From contig JAEPQK010000003.1 of assembly GCA_017640615.1 (NCBI GenBank), positions 434,001-498,000 of the forward strand: a stretch of 64,000 nucleotides of DNA, given 5' to 3'. How positions within the stretch are numbered: position 1 is the first letter of the stretch; the number at the start of each line of letters is the position of its first letter. This document shows positions 9,601 through 21,049 of the stretch, in pieces. Below the pieces are notes generated by a model, which did no database searches, was not told the origin of the DNA, and was given only the letters and a program-made list of their open reading frames with translations. The stretch comes from Rhizobiaceae bacterium (lineage in GTDB: Bacteria > Pseudomonadota > Alphaproteobacteria > Rhizobiales > Rhizobiaceae). Made by a program: the position numbers and the translations under genes.

Positions 9601-10485
9601 TCAGGCTCGGCGGCCGCCGCCCGGATAGGTCAGGAACCGTGTCTGGACCATCGCCATCGGGTGCGACAGGCTCTGCGCGTCGGTTTCGAGCGTCAGCTCG
9701 TCCGCGCCACGCTTGGATGTGCGGGCGAGAATTTCGAACACCGATTCGGTTGTCGATTGCAGCGCCGACTGCAAATCCTGCCCATCCAGCAGCCGCGCGA
9801 GAAACAATGCGCCGGTAAGGTCGCCGGGCCCATTGGGCGGGTTCTTGATCACCCGGTGCTCGGCCATCAGCGCGGTATCGGCCGAAATCAGAATATTGCC
9901 GGTGCCGCCCGACATGAAAGAAGGGCTCGAGGTGACGAGCATGGTCGGTGGTCCAGCGTCGAGCGCGGCGTCGGCCACCGCATCAGGCGTTTCGAGCTTC
10001 ACGCCGGTCAGCCATTCGAGCTCGTAGCGGTTGGGCGTCGCGATATCTGCAATCGGCAACAGCCTGTCCCGCTGTGCCGCGGCGACATCCTCCGGCACAT
10101 AGAGCCCGCCCTGATCGCCAATTACCGGGTCGCAGAGATAGAGCGCGGCCGGGTTCTTTTTCTTCACCGCCGCAACCAACGCAGCGACCGTCTCGGCCTG
10201 TCCGGCATCGGCGAGATAGCCCGAAATCACCGCGGCCACTTCGCCCAGCCAGCGCGCGCCTTGAAGGTCTTTCGTCAGCGCCGCGAATTCCTTGGCCGGC
10301 GGTACGATGCGTGTTGCCGGTCCATGCCCGGGATGCCAGGGCAGTGTCACGGTCGGCACGGCCCATACCGGAAATCCAAGCGTTTCAAGCGCGAAGACCA
10401 TGGCCCGATTACCGACCGTGCCACGCACGACATGGCTCGAAATTACGATGACCGCACGCGGCTGGTCGTCACCTGCGAATGCCAT
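9601..10485 (-). CDS. pdxY: Pyridoxal kinase
   Basis: 294-residue ribokinase-fold enzyme that phosphorylates pyridoxal in the B6 salvage route. Family features are the N-terminal strand VIVISSHVVRGTVGNRAMV, the LYLCDPVIGDQGGLYV phosphate-binding segment (about 116-130), TPNRYELEWLTG (150-161) and the C-terminal anion hole with catalytic Asp222. That last motif reads GPGD (219-222) rather than the more common GTGD. It sits between a 69-residue membrane protein (6 bp upstream) and DUF429 (3 bp downstream), all on the minus strand. Another PLP-related gene, yggS, lies at 39.9 kb but is not linked. Confidence 0.93.
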   Translation of the reverse strand: MAFAGDDQPRAVIVISSHVVRGTVGNRAMVFALETLGFPVWAVPTVTLPWHPGHGPATRIVPPAKEFAALTKDLQGARWLGEVAAVISGYLADAGQAETVAALVAAVKKKNPAALYLCDPVIGDQGGLYVPEDVAAAQRDRLLPIADIATPNRYELEWLTGVKLETPDAVADAALDAGPPTMLVTSSPSFMSGGTGNILISADTALMAEHRVIKNPPNGPGDLTGALFLARLLDGQDLQSALQSTTESVFEILARTSKRGADELTLETDAQSLSHPMAMVQTRFLTYPGGGRRA

Positions 10486-10491
10486 GAAATG

Positions 10492-10701
10492 TCAGCCCCT
10501 GCCGGTCACCAGCTCATAGAGCCAGTAGATGACGACGAACAGGAAGATAATGCCGAGCGTGCGGCCCACACGCCGGCCCCAATATTCGGCCCAGTCATCA
10601 CTGTCGTCGCCCTTGCGCGAGGCGCTTGCCCCCACCTGGCTGTTCACCTGCCCCAGAATGCGGTCCGACTCCGCCTTCTCGTCCTGCCGCTTGCCGTTCA
10701 A
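10492..10701 (-). CDS. Small single-pass membrane protein, unknown function
   Basis: 69 residues: a charged N-terminal ~46 residues rich in Asp, Glu, Lys and Arg, then one strongly hydrophobic segment (GIIFLFVVIYWLYELVTG) and almost no tail. The predicted topology is a C-terminal membrane anchor. The initiation codon appears to be TTG at 10701, supported by minus-strand GGAGGT at 10706-10711 just upstream; there is no ATG in a suitable place. It is immediately upstream of pdxY (6 bp) and so probably heads that operon. I recognise no family. Confidence 0.7.
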   Translation of the reverse strand: MNGKRQDEKAESDRILGQVNSQVGASASRKGDDSDDWAEYWGRRVGRTLGIIFLFVVIYWLYELVTGRG

Positions 10702-10797
10702 CCCGACCTCCGAACGCCGTTGCAGCTCATGTATCTATACGCTTCGAACGCCGAAGCACAGGGCCAGCCGCGAAAGCACAGCAAGAGCCGCATTGCC

Positions 10798-10826
10798 TTG
10801 ACTTGCGGGCATTCATCCAGTAATCG
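10798..10826 (+). promoter_or_regulatory. Probable rplU-rpmA promoter
   Basis: TTGACT at 10798-10803, preceded by CC to give the rhizobial-like CTTGAC, is followed after 17 bp by TAATCG at 10821-10826. A start near 10833 would give a leader of about 160 nt before the L21 start codon, long enough for regulation by ribosomal proteins. The rest of the 10702-10994 gap shows no gene. Confidence 0.45.
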
Positions 10827-10994
10827 ACCGCCACGTCCGGCGTGGGGCCTCCCTGCGCCGGCTGTTCTTTGCGGTGCAGGAAACCTGCACAGCGGCAACG
10901 GCCCCCGGGACGCGAACCTGAAACCGACTGACAAAAAGACGGCCGTGGCGCGCACCGCGCTTCAGAGCCGGACCGAACAATGAAGGACGAAAAA

Positions 10995-11678
10995 ATGTTC
11001 GCAGTCATTAAAACCGGCGGGAAGCAGTACCGCGTCGCCGCCGACGATACACTGAACATTGAACGCGTGGCCGGCGAAGTCGGCGACATCGTAGAGATCG
11101 GCAACGTGCTGGCCTGCGGCGAAGGCGACAAGGTGACAATCGGTACGCCTTTCGTTGACGGCGCTATGGTGACGGCAGAGGTGGTTGAGCAGGGCCGTGG
11201 CCCCAAGGTCATCGCCTTCAAGAAGCGCCGCCGCCAGAATTCGCGCCGCAAGCGCGGCCACCGGCAGCTTCTCACCACTGTCCGCATCTCCGAGATCCTG
11301 ACCGGCGGCGCCAAGCCTTCCAAGAAGGCCGCTGCGAAGCCGGCTGCTGCGAAGAAGGACGACGCCCCTGCCAAGAAGGCTGAGGCCAAGCCTGCCGCCG
11401 AGAAGAAGGCAGCTGCAGCTCCGAAAGCCGAGGCAAAGGCCGAAGCCGCGGCAGCGCCGCTGTTCAAGGCGCCCAAGGGCGAGCCTGAGGACCTGACGCA
11501 GATCAAGGGCATTGGCCCGGTCGCTGCCGGCCAGCTCAACGAACAGGGCATCACCACCTTCGCCCAGATCGCGAAACTGTCCGACAAGGACATCGCGAAA
11601 ATCGACGAAGCGATGCCTTTCAGCGCTGACCAGATTTCGGATTGGCGTGAGCAGGCCAAAGAACTGGCCAAAAAGTAA
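10995..11678 (+). CDS. rplU: 50S ribosomal protein L21 with C-terminal helix-hairpin-helix extension
   Basis: 227 residues, about twice the bacterial norm. Residues 1-105 are a complete L21 ([14 protein letters not shown] start, [16 protein letters not shown] rRNA-binding loop at 76-91). Residues 106-158 form a low-complexity Ala/Lys/Pro/Glu linker. Residues ~166-224 form a helix-hairpin-helix module ([16 protein letters not shown], then [12 protein letters not shown]) like that found in several DNA/RNA-associated proteins and in DUF4332/NuoE-type tails. I chose the ATG at 10995, which has AAGGACG upstream; an ATG five codons earlier (10980) is possible. It is followed by rpmA after 56 bp. 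Extended L21 proteins of this kind are known in Hyphomicrobiales; the role of the tail is not established. Confidence 0.96.
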   Translation: MFAVIKTGGKQYRVAADDTLNIERVAGEVGDIVEIGNVLACGEGDKVTIGTPFVDGAMVTAEVVEQGRGPKVIAFKKRRRQNSRRKRGHRQLLTTVRISEILTGGAKPSKKAAAKPAAAKKDDAPAKKAEAKPAAEKKAAAAPKAEAKAEAAAAPLFKAPKGEPEDLTQIKGIGPVAAGQLNEQGITTFAQIAKLSDKDIAKIDEAMPFSADQISDWREQAKELAKK

Positions 11679-11734
11679 TTCTTCGGGTATCACCCGGTCT
11701 GATTTTGGCGCCGAACGGCGCGAAGGAGTGAGAA

Positions 11735-12001
11735 ATGGCACACAAGAAAGCTGGCGGTTCGTCGCGCAACGGTCGCGATTCTGAATCCAAACGCCTTGGT
11801 GTGAAGAAATTCGGCGGCGAGCGCGTCGTAGCCGGCAATATCATCGTGCGCCAGCGCGGCACGAAGTGGCACCCGGGCTCGAACGTCGGCATGGGCAAAG
11901 ACCACACGATTTTCGCAACGACCGCGGGCGAAGTGGCATACGCCGCCAAAGCCAACGGCCGAACCTACGTGTCGGTAAACCCGATTACGCCTGCGGAGTA
12001 G
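11735..12001 (+). CDS. rpmA: 50S ribosomal protein L27
   Basis: 88 residues starting [16 protein letters not shown], with the [13 protein letters not shown] and [20 protein letters not shown] signatures; normal length. L27's basic N-terminus reaches the peptidyl-transferase centre. There is no long pre-sequence of the Firmicutes type before [14 protein letters not shown] sits about 8 nt upstream of the ATG. It is co-transcribed with rplU, and the operon ends at the strong terminator at 12068-12097. Confidence 0.98.
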   Translation: MAHKKAGGSSRNGRDSESKRLGVKKFGGERVVAGNIIVRQRGTKWHPGSNVGMGKDHTIFATTAGEVAYAAKANGRTYVSVNPITPAE

Positions 12002-12067
12002 CCGGTTCCGCACCAAACACCGGCGCCCATCTCGGGACCCGGTGTCTGGATAAGCCAGAAAAAGATC

Positions 12068-12097
12068 AGGGGAGATGGGCAGCCATCTCCCCTTTTT
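12068..12097 (+). terminator. Rho-independent terminator after rplU-rpmA
   Basis: A perfect 11-bp stem (12068-12078 AGGGGAGATGG with 12083-12093 CCATCTCCCCT) closes a GCAG tetraloop and is followed by a T run (12093-12097). It separates the ribosomal operon from the GNAT genes, whose ribosome binding site begins 6 bp later. A weaker inverted repeat (ACACCGG / CCGGTGT) lies between the rpmA stop and this hairpin. Confidence 0.88.
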
Positions 12098-12113
12098 CGT
12101 TCTGGAGGTCCAG

Positions 12114-12659
12114 ATGGAAGTTCTACTCACCAGACGCCTCACCCTGAGGCCGCCCGCTCTGCCCGACGCCGAGGATATCGCGCTGGGGCTGAACAACTGG
12201 AACGTCGCGCGCATGCTGACGCGCGTGCCTTACCCCTATTGGCCGGCTGATGCGCAGGAGTGGATTGCCGGCCTTGGCGACAAGCCGGAAGACCTGGTCT
12301 TCACGATCCACCGCGAGCGCCTGATCGGCGTCGTCTCCATCGAAAGCGACGGAAACGAACCGCCCGTGCTCGGCTACTGGCTGGGCGAGCGATGGCACGG
12401 ACATGGCTACATGACCGAAGCGGCTGAAGCGCTGATTGCACACGCGTTCGCGACACGCGACGTCGGCGCGATCACCTCCTCGGCCTTTGCCGACAATCCC
12501 GCCTCGATGCGGGTTCAGGAAAAGCTCGGTTTTGTGATGACCGGCGCCCGCCAGACCTGGTCGAATTCGCGCCAGGCGCAGGTGCCGGCATGGACAACGC
12601 GGCTCACGAGAACGGCATTCGAAAAGTCGAGAGAAGAGGAATTGGTGGAAGCCGCCTGA
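12114..12659 (+). CDS. GNAT family N-acetyltransferase (RimJ-like)
   Basis: 181 residues starting MEVLLTRRLTLRPP, the typical opening of the RimJ/RimL-type acetyltransferase_3 group. The acetyl-CoA-binding motif A region LGERWHGHGYMTEA (about residues 91-104) and the NPASMRVQEKLGF helix (about 128-140) are conserved. The ATG at 12114 is preceded by GGAGG at 12103-12107; an upstream in-frame ATG lies inside the terminator hairpin and is not used. It is followed 28 bp later by a second, related GNAT gene, so the pair probably arose by duplication and forms an operon. The acceptor (protein N-terminus or small molecule) is unknown. Confidence 0.9.
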   Translation: MEVLLTRRLTLRPPALPDAEDIALGLNNWNVARMLTRVPYPYWPADAQEWIAGLGDKPEDLVFTIHRERLIGVVSIESDGNEPPVLGYWLGERWHGHGYMTEAAEALIAHAFATRDVGAITSSAFADNPASMRVQEKLGFVMTGARQTWSNSRQAQVPAWTTRLTRTAFEKSREEELVEAA

Positions 12660-12687
12660 GGCCGGCGGCGAGATGGAGGACGGCACG

Positions 12688-13281
12688 ATGATAGATGACG
12701 AAGACGTTCAGGAAGACAGTAGTCAGAGTATTCGCTGCCCGGTGCTGGTCACCGAGCGTCTGGTAATGCGCCCTCCGCATGTCGACGACATTGCGGAAAT
12801 GGCCGAGCTGGCCAATAACCGCCGCGTGGCAGACATGCTGTCGCGCATGCCGCACCCCTACGGCAAAGCAGAAGCCCGCGACTTCATCGAACGTACGGCG
12901 AAACGCGGCTCGGGCTGTGCCTATGCGCTGGCGCTGGCCGACAGCGGCGCCTTCGTTGGCGGCGCCGGCCTCGACTTCCGGGAAGACGGGTTGGAGCTCG
13001 GCTACTGGGTCGGCGAACCCTACTGGGGCAATGGCTACGCTACCGAAGCCGCACATGCGCTCATCGACCTCGCCTTCCGTGCAACGGAAGTGGACCAGAT
13101 CGGCGCCTGGTGCCGGGTGGTCAATGGCGGGTCGCGCCGTGTCATCCACAAATGCGGCTTTCAATATGTCGGCCAGGGCATGATCGATTCCATCTCCGCC
13201 GGCCGCGTTCCGGTGGAGCGTTATGTGCTTGACCGCAAAACCTGGGTAAGCCTCAGGACCTGGGCGCCTGCCCGGGCATGA
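12688..13281 (+). CDS. GNAT family N-acetyltransferase (RimJ-like), second copy
   Basis: 197 residues. After an acidic leader of ~15 residues comes VLVTERLVMRPPHVDDI, the same architecture as the preceding gene, then LGYWVGEPYWGNGYATEAAHALI (motif A) and the SRRVIHKCGFQYVG helix that packs on acetyl-CoA. I chose the ATG at 12688 because GGAGGA (12675-12680) is 7 nt upstream; an ATG at 12673 would put that site inside the gene. This GNAT pair between rpmA and obgE is a recurrent arrangement in Mesorhizobium-like genomes. Substrate is unknown. Confidence 0.9.
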   Translation: MIDDEDVQEDSSQSIRCPVLVTERLVMRPPHVDDIAEMAELANNRRVADMLSRMPHPYGKAEARDFIERTAKRGSGCAYALALADSGAFVGGAGLDFREDGLELGYWVGEPYWGNGYATEAAHALIDLAFRATEVDQIGAWCRVVNGGSRRVIHKCGFQYVGQGMIDSISAGRVPVERYVLDRKTWVSLRTWAPARA

Positions 13282-13322
13282 ACCAAAGGTGCGGGGCATC
13301 CCGCACCTTCAGAAACCCCGGC

Positions 13323-16481
<3,159 letters not shown>

Positions 16482-16484
16482 GCG

Positions 16485-17771
16485 ATGTTGCAGACCCGCA
16501 GCGATGCGCACGACAATCTGGAAGCGCTGATGGCCGATCTTGGCCGCCGCGCACGCGCTGCCGCGCGGCCACTCGCCATGGCGACCGCGGAGCGCAAACA
16601 TGCGGCGCTCATTGCGATGGCCGACGCAATATGGCGCGACCGGCAGACGATCCTCGGCGCCAATGCCATCGACGTTGCCAATGGCGTGGAAGCGAAGCTG
16701 ACGCCGGCCTTCCTCGACCGGCTCACCCTCGATGAAGGCCGCATCCGCGCAATGTCGGACGGCATTCGCGCCATCGCCGACCTGAAAGACCCGGTCGGCG
16801 ATGTCATAGCCGAATGGGACCGCCCCAATGGCCTGCACATCGAGCGCGTTCGCACGCCGCTCGGCGTGATCGGCGTCATCTATGAGAGCCGGCCCAATGT
16901 GACCGCCGATGCCGGCGCGCTCTGCCTGATGGCCGGCAATGCAGTGATTTTGCGCGGCGGCTCCGATTCAGCCAACTCCTCCACAGCCATCCATGCCTGC
17001 CTTGTGGAAGGGCTGAAAGCAGCCAACCTGCCCGCCGACGCAATCCAGATCGTGCCGACCAGCGATCGCGCGGCCGTTGGCGAGATGTTGAAGGGCCTCG
17101 GCGGCAATATCGACGTGATTGTGCCGCGCGGCGGTCGTGGCCTCGTGGAACGCGTGCAGACAGAAGCACGCGTGCCGGTCTTTGCCCATCTTGAAGGCAT
17201 TTGCCATGTCTATGTGGACCGCTCTGCCGACGTGACGATGGCGACCGAGATTGCGGTGAATGCCAAGATGCGCCGCACCGGTATTTGCGGCGCGGCCGAA
17301 ACGCTGTTGGTCGACCGCGCGGCGGCGAAAACACATCTCCTGCCTCTTCTGGAAGCACTCGACGCCGCAGGGTGCGAAATCCGCGCCACCGACGAAGTCC
17401 GGGCACTGTGTGCGAATGCGCAGCCAGTCGCGGAGGCCGATTGGACAACTGAGTATCTCGACAAGATCATTTCGGTGAAGCTGGTCGATGGCGTCGGCGA
17501 AGCGATCGATCACATCGAAACCTATTCTTCACACCACACCGAGGCGATTGTCGCGGAGGATGCCGCGGCAGTGGAACGGTTCTTCAATGAGGTGGATTCC
17601 GCCATTCTGCTACACAACGCCTCGACGCAGTTTGCCGATGGCGGCGAGTTCGGCATGGGCGCCGAAATCGGCATCGCGACCGGCCGCATGCATGCGCGCG
17701 GGCCTGTCGGCATCGAACAGCTTACCTCGTTCAAATACCGCGTCCGCGGAACCGGGCAAACGCGCCCGTGA
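16485..17771 (+). CDS. proA: Gamma-glutamyl phosphate reductase
   Basis: 428-residue NADPH-dependent enzyme of the aldehyde-dehydrogenase superfamily that converts glutamyl-5-phosphate to glutamate semialdehyde. Recognisable segments are [26 protein letters not shown], the catalytic-Cys region [15 protein letters not shown], and the C-terminal [22 protein letters not shown]. Full length. It begins 3 bp after proB, and its product supplies proline synthesis with ProC, which is encoded elsewhere. A 66-bp gap with a small CCTCCT/AGGAGG hairpin (17785-17803) separates it from nadD. Confidence 0.98.
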   Translation: MLQTRSDAHDNLEALMADLGRRARAAARPLAMATAERKHAALIAMADAIWRDRQTILGANAIDVANGVEAKLTPAFLDRLTLDEGRIRAMSDGIRAIADLKDPVGDVIAEWDRPNGLHIERVRTPLGVIGVIYESRPNVTADAGALCLMAGNAVILRGGSDSANSSTAIHACLVEGLKAANLPADAIQIVPTSDRAAVGEMLKGLGGNIDVIVPRGGRGLVERVQTEARVPVFAHLEGICHVYVDRSADVTMATEIAVNAKMRRTGICGAAETLLVDRAAAKTHLLPLLEALDAAGCEIRATDEVRALCANAQPVAEADWTTEYLDKIISVKLVDGVGEAIDHIETYSSHHTEAIVAEDAAAVERFFNEVDSAILLHNASTQFADGGEFGMGAEIGIATGRMHARGPVGIEQLTSFKYRVRGTGQTRP

Positions 17772-17837
17772 GTTGGCGCCATTGCCTCCTTCTGTTGAGG
17801 AGGATCGGGCCACAAAACGGCAGGGTGTGGGAACTGA

Positions 17838-18470
17838 ATGTCGAATCGCTTCCCTGATCCCCCAGCTCGGTATTTCCGCATACCTTATGCCGAAAAGGGC
17901 ATGGCAGTCGGCCTGTTCGGCGGCTCTTTCAACCCGCCGCATGGCGGCCATGCACTGGCCAGCGAAATAGCCATCAGGCGGCTGGGGCTTCAGCAATTCT
18001 GGTGGATGGTGACCCCGGGCAATCCGCTCAAGGATACGCGCGAACTCGCACCGTTGGCTGAGCGCATCGCGGCGTCGGAAGCGCTGGCCGAAGACCCGCG
18101 CATCAAGGTCACCGCCTTCGAGGCGAGCCACCATGTGCGCTTTACCGCAGACACGATCAGCCTCGTGCAGGCGCGCCGGCCGGGCGTCAAATTCGTCTGG
18201 ATCATGGGGGCTGACGGGCTGCGCGATTTCCACCGCTGGGACCGCTGGCGCGAAATTGTCGCCTCCATCCCGATTGCAGTGATCGATCGTCCAGGCTCTA
18301 CGCTGGCATTTCTGTCGTCGAAAATGGCCAAGACATTCGATCATGCGCGCGTCGACGAGGCGGACGCGCCGCTGCTGCCCCGCATGCGCGCGCCGGCTTG
18401 GACCTTCATCCATGGTCCGCGAAGCTCACTGTCGTCGACCGCGATCCGCAACGCCGCGAAACAGGGCTGA
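17838..18470 (+). CDS. nadD: Nicotinate-nucleotide adenylyltransferase
   Basis: 210 residues; transfers AMP from ATP to nicotinate mononucleotide in NAD synthesis. The nucleotidyltransferase signature GLFGGSFNPPHGGH (HxGH type) follows a leader of about 24 residues, and SSTAIR near the C-terminus is the ISSTxIR motif. MVTPGNPLK and WIMGADGLRDFHRW are also family-specific. The start is an ATG at 17838; a later start near the conserved AVGLFGG is possible, but a similar leader occurs in rhizobial homologs. In related genomes nadD is usually next to rsfS and rlmH; here an MFS gene lies between. Confidence 0.96.
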   Translation: MSNRFPDPPARYFRIPYAEKGMAVGLFGGSFNPPHGGHALASEIAIRRLGLQQFWWMVTPGNPLKDTRELAPLAERIAASEALAEDPRIKVTAFEASHHVRFTADTISLVQARRPGVKFVWIMGADGLRDFHRWDRWREIVASIPIAVIDRPGSTLAFLSSKMAKTFDHARVDEADAPLLPRMRAPAWTFIHGPRSSLSSTAIRNAAKQG

Positions 18471-18552
18471 CGCGGCCCTTCTGGCGCTTTCGCGTCAGCC
18501 GAGTGTCGCATTTTTATGGGCAAAGTTCGCGCGCCAGGCGCACAGCTTGGCG

Positions 18553-19902
18553 ATGACTGCAGCCGCCGCGCCCACCGCCGCTGATTCGGCCCCGCCCCAG
18601 GAGGCAGGAACGATGGCGGCCGTCGCCTCCATCATCATTTCCGCGTTTCTGACGGCAATCGGCAACGGGCTGATGTTTGCCTATATCCCGCTCAGCCTTG
18701 CGGGTGCCGGCTATGCGCCAAGCTGGGCGGGCCTCATCCTGACCGCGCTTTCGGCGGGCGGACTGGTCGCCTGTCTGATCACCGGCGCTCTGGCGCGCCG
18801 CGTCGGCCATGCGCGCGCGTTCATGATTTTCTCCGCCCTTATCATCCTGTCGAACGCGGTGATCGGCGCCGGCGTCGATGCATGGACCTGGATCGGCGCG
18901 CGGGCGCTGTACGGTTTCGCCATCTCCGGCATGTTCATCGTCGCCCAAAGCTGGCTGAACGACGCCGTCACCAACGAAATCCGCGGCCGGGTGATGGCGG
19001 TATTTTATGTCGCCTATATCGGCGGTCTCGGAACCGGCTCCTTCCTGACCGGTCAGATCGATCTGACGGCGGCAACCGCGCCGCTGCTCGGCATTGCCTT
19101 TGCGGCGCTAGCGATCCTGCCGGTCGGCATGACGCGCCTGCCGCTGCCGCCTCCACCCGAATCTGCCTCGGTGGCCATCATACGCGCCTGGCGTATTTCG
19201 CCGGTCGGGCTGGCCGGCATGCTGGCCGTCGGCGGCATGTCTATGATGGTGGCCGGTTTCACGCCCATCCATGTTGCCGCCAGCGGCTACAGCCAGATCG
19301 AGGTTTCGCTTCTTATGGCGGTGATGCCGCTGGGCTCGGTGCTGTTCCAGATCCCGCTCGGCTGGGTGTCGGATCGCATCGACCGACGCATCGTGATGGT
19401 CGCAACGGCGATCCTGGTTGCGCTCGCCGGCATGGCCGCCGGCGTCTTCGACGGCTATGCGCTCATCTATCTGGTGCCGATCTACCTGATCTGGGGCGGA
19501 ACGACCGAATCGATCTATTCGCTCTCCAACGCCCACGCCAATGACCGCGCCTCCAAGGAGGAAATGGTAGCGCTTGCAAGCACCATGCTGTTCGCGTGGT
19601 CGCTTTCGGGTGTTGTGGTGCCTGCTGTGGCGACAGGTCTGACAGCCATCTTCGGCACCATCGCCTTCATCTATGTGGCAACGGGAATCGCCATTGCCTT
19701 CGCGGCCTTCGCCCTGTGGCGTATCAGCCAGCGCGAGCAGGTGCCGAGCGAAGAAACCGGCAGCTTCGCCCCTCTGGCCGCACAATCGCCATTGCCGGTC
19801 GATCTGGTGACACCCGCCGAAGAGCCGGAAATCGCCGAAGAAGCGGCTTCCGAGACGCTGGAAACGCCCTCGGGCGGCAGCATTCCTGCGGCAATGTCTT
19901 GA
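18553..19902 (+). CDS. MFS transporter, unknown substrate
   Basis: 449 residues, ~12 hydrophobic segments, with ALARRVGHARAF as the loop 2-3 motif, the RALYGFAISGMFIVAQSWLND segment and PLGWVSDRIDRRIVM as the second-half repeat of that motif. This resembles the YcaD-like/UMF-type MFS proteins whose substrates are unknown. The start is placed at the ATG at 18553; an ATG at 18613, just before TM1, is an alternative. A hydrophilic acidic tail of ~60 residues (PAEEPEIAEEAASETLE) follows the last helix. It interrupts the usual nadD-rsfS neighbourhood in the same orientation, with 82- and 117-bp gaps either side. Confidence 0.88.
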   Translation: MTAAAAPTAADSAPPQEAGTMAAVASIIISAFLTAIGNGLMFAYIPLSLAGAGYAPSWAGLILTALSAGGLVACLITGALARRVGHARAFMIFSALIILSNAVIGAGVDAWTWIGARALYGFAISGMFIVAQSWLNDAVTNEIRGRVMAVFYVAYIGGLGTGSFLTGQIDLTAATAPLLGIAFAALAILPVGMTRLPLPPPPESASVAIIRAWRISPVGLAGMLAVGGMSMMVAGFTPIHVAASGYSQIEVSLLMAVMPLGSVLFQIPLGWVSDRIDRRIVMVATAILVALAGMAAGVFDGYALIYLVPIYLIWGGTTESIYSLSNAHANDRASKEEMVALASTMLFAWSLSGVVVPAVATGLTAIFGTIAFIYVATGIAIAFAAFALWRISQREQVPSEETGSFAPLAAQSPLPVDLVTPAEEPEIAEEAASETLETPSGGSIPAAMS

Positions 19903-20019
19903 AACTGTTGTAGGACTCTGCCTATCTTCAGCGTATCGCGTGAATCCCGTGCGCGATTCCGTTGTTCTTGAACGAAAGGGAAGACGCTGAGAACAGCTAT
20001 ACGGAAGAAGGCAGAAGCC

Positions 20020-20394
20020 ATGCCTTCGCCGGTCCAGATGAGCGGATTTGACGCCCATCCGGTCCTCAAAACGGCTCTGGCCAGTCTGGAAGACTCCAAG
20101 GCCGAACAAATCGTACCCATCGACATCCAGGGCAAATCCAGCCTGGCCGATTTCATGGTGATCGCCTCCGGGCGTTCGCATCGCCATGTCGCGGCCGTCG
20201 CCGAGCACTTGCTCAAGGCGCTGAAGGATGCCGGTTACGGCAATGCACGTGTCGAAGGACAGTCCAGTTCCGACTGGGTGCTCATCGACGCGGGCGATGT
20301 GATCGTCCACGTGTTCCGCCCGGAAATCCGGGAGTTCTACAATCTGGAAAAGATGTGGCAGACTCCCGATCTCGAAGACGAGACGGTGCACTGA
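20020..20394 (+). CDS. rsfS: Ribosome silencing factor RsfS (RsfA/DUF143)
   Basis: 124 residues. RsfS binds L14 and blocks 30S-50S joining under starvation. Conserved elements are IDIQGKSSLADFMVIASGRSHRHV, the GQSSSDWVLIDAGDVIVHVF core and REFYNLEKMW at the C-terminus. The start is an ATG at 20020 after GAAGAAGG. It lies 32 bp upstream of rlmH, a conserved pairing. The 117-bp upstream gap contains inverted repeats (TCAGCGT at 19928-19934 with ACGCTGA at 19984-19990, enclosing GAATC/GATTC) that could form a structured leader. Confidence 0.96.
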   Translation: MPSPVQMSGFDAHPVLKTALASLEDSKAEQIVPIDIQGKSSLADFMVIASGRSHRHVAAVAEHLLKALKDAGYGNARVEGQSSSDWVLIDAGDVIVHVFRPEIREFYNLEKMWQTPDLEDETVH

Positions 20395-20426
20395 CCCGCT
20401 GACGACGGGCCGCACTTCGGAGCGGA

Positions 20427-20909
20427 ATGCGAATTGAGATCCACGCAATCGGACGGCTAAAGGCCGGCCCCGAAAGGGAGCTTGCCACGCGCTATCTCGA
20501 CCGCCTTTCCAAGGCAGGACCGCAGATCGGGTTGGAGTTCGGCGGCGTCAGCGAACACGCCGAGGGCCGCGCCACAAACACAGCCGCGCGAAAGCGTGAG
20601 GAGGCGCAAAAACTCTCCGGCCAATTGCCGCAAGGTGCCGCCATTATCGCGCTGGATGAGGGCGGGCGCACGATGGACAGCGAATCATTTGCCGGAATGC
20701 TTGCCACGATGCGCGATGAAGGCCGCGCAGCAACCGCATTCGTGATCGGCGGCCCGGACGGGCTCGATCATTCGCTGCTCGCAAATGTGGAACGCAAGAT
20801 CGCCTTCGGCGCGATGACCTGGCCGCATCAGATTGTGCGCATTTTGCTCGCCGAACAGCTCTACCGCGCGGTGACGATCCTCACCGGCCACCCCTATCAC
20901 CGGGCCTGA
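20427..20909 (+). CDS. rlmH: 23S rRNA (pseudouridine-1915 N3)-methyltransferase RlmH
   Basis: 160-residue SPOUT methyltransferase that acts on assembled 70S ribosomes. The SAM-binding trefoil-knot region is visible as FVIGGPDGLD (about 105-114) and the C-terminal WPHQIVRILLAEQLYRA; the HPYHRA ending is typical. CGGAG precedes the ATG. It is paired with rsfS and followed, after a 140-bp gap, by envC. Confidence 0.97.
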   Translation: MRIEIHAIGRLKAGPERELATRYLDRLSKAGPQIGLEFGGVSEHAEGRATNTAARKREEAQKLSGQLPQGAAIIALDEGGRTMDSESFAGMLATMRDEGRAATAFVIGGPDGLDHSLLANVERKIAFGAMTWPHQIVRILLAEQLYRAVTILTGHPYHRA

Positions 20910-21049
20910 AACCCGCAGGTGCCTCGGATCACACGAATTTGACGAGCGCCTTCACAGGGCACGATGCGGCCATTATCGGCGGCAACAAGGTTGATCATTC
21001 CTTAACGGCGCAGCACATAGGGTCTGTCGCAAACACTTGGGCTTCGACG

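Noticed and set aside
17785-17803. CCTCCT/AGGAGG hairpin between proA and nadD as a regulatory switch
   Set aside because: It is 35 bp from the nadD start, too far to sequester its ribosome binding site, and lacks a T run for termination.
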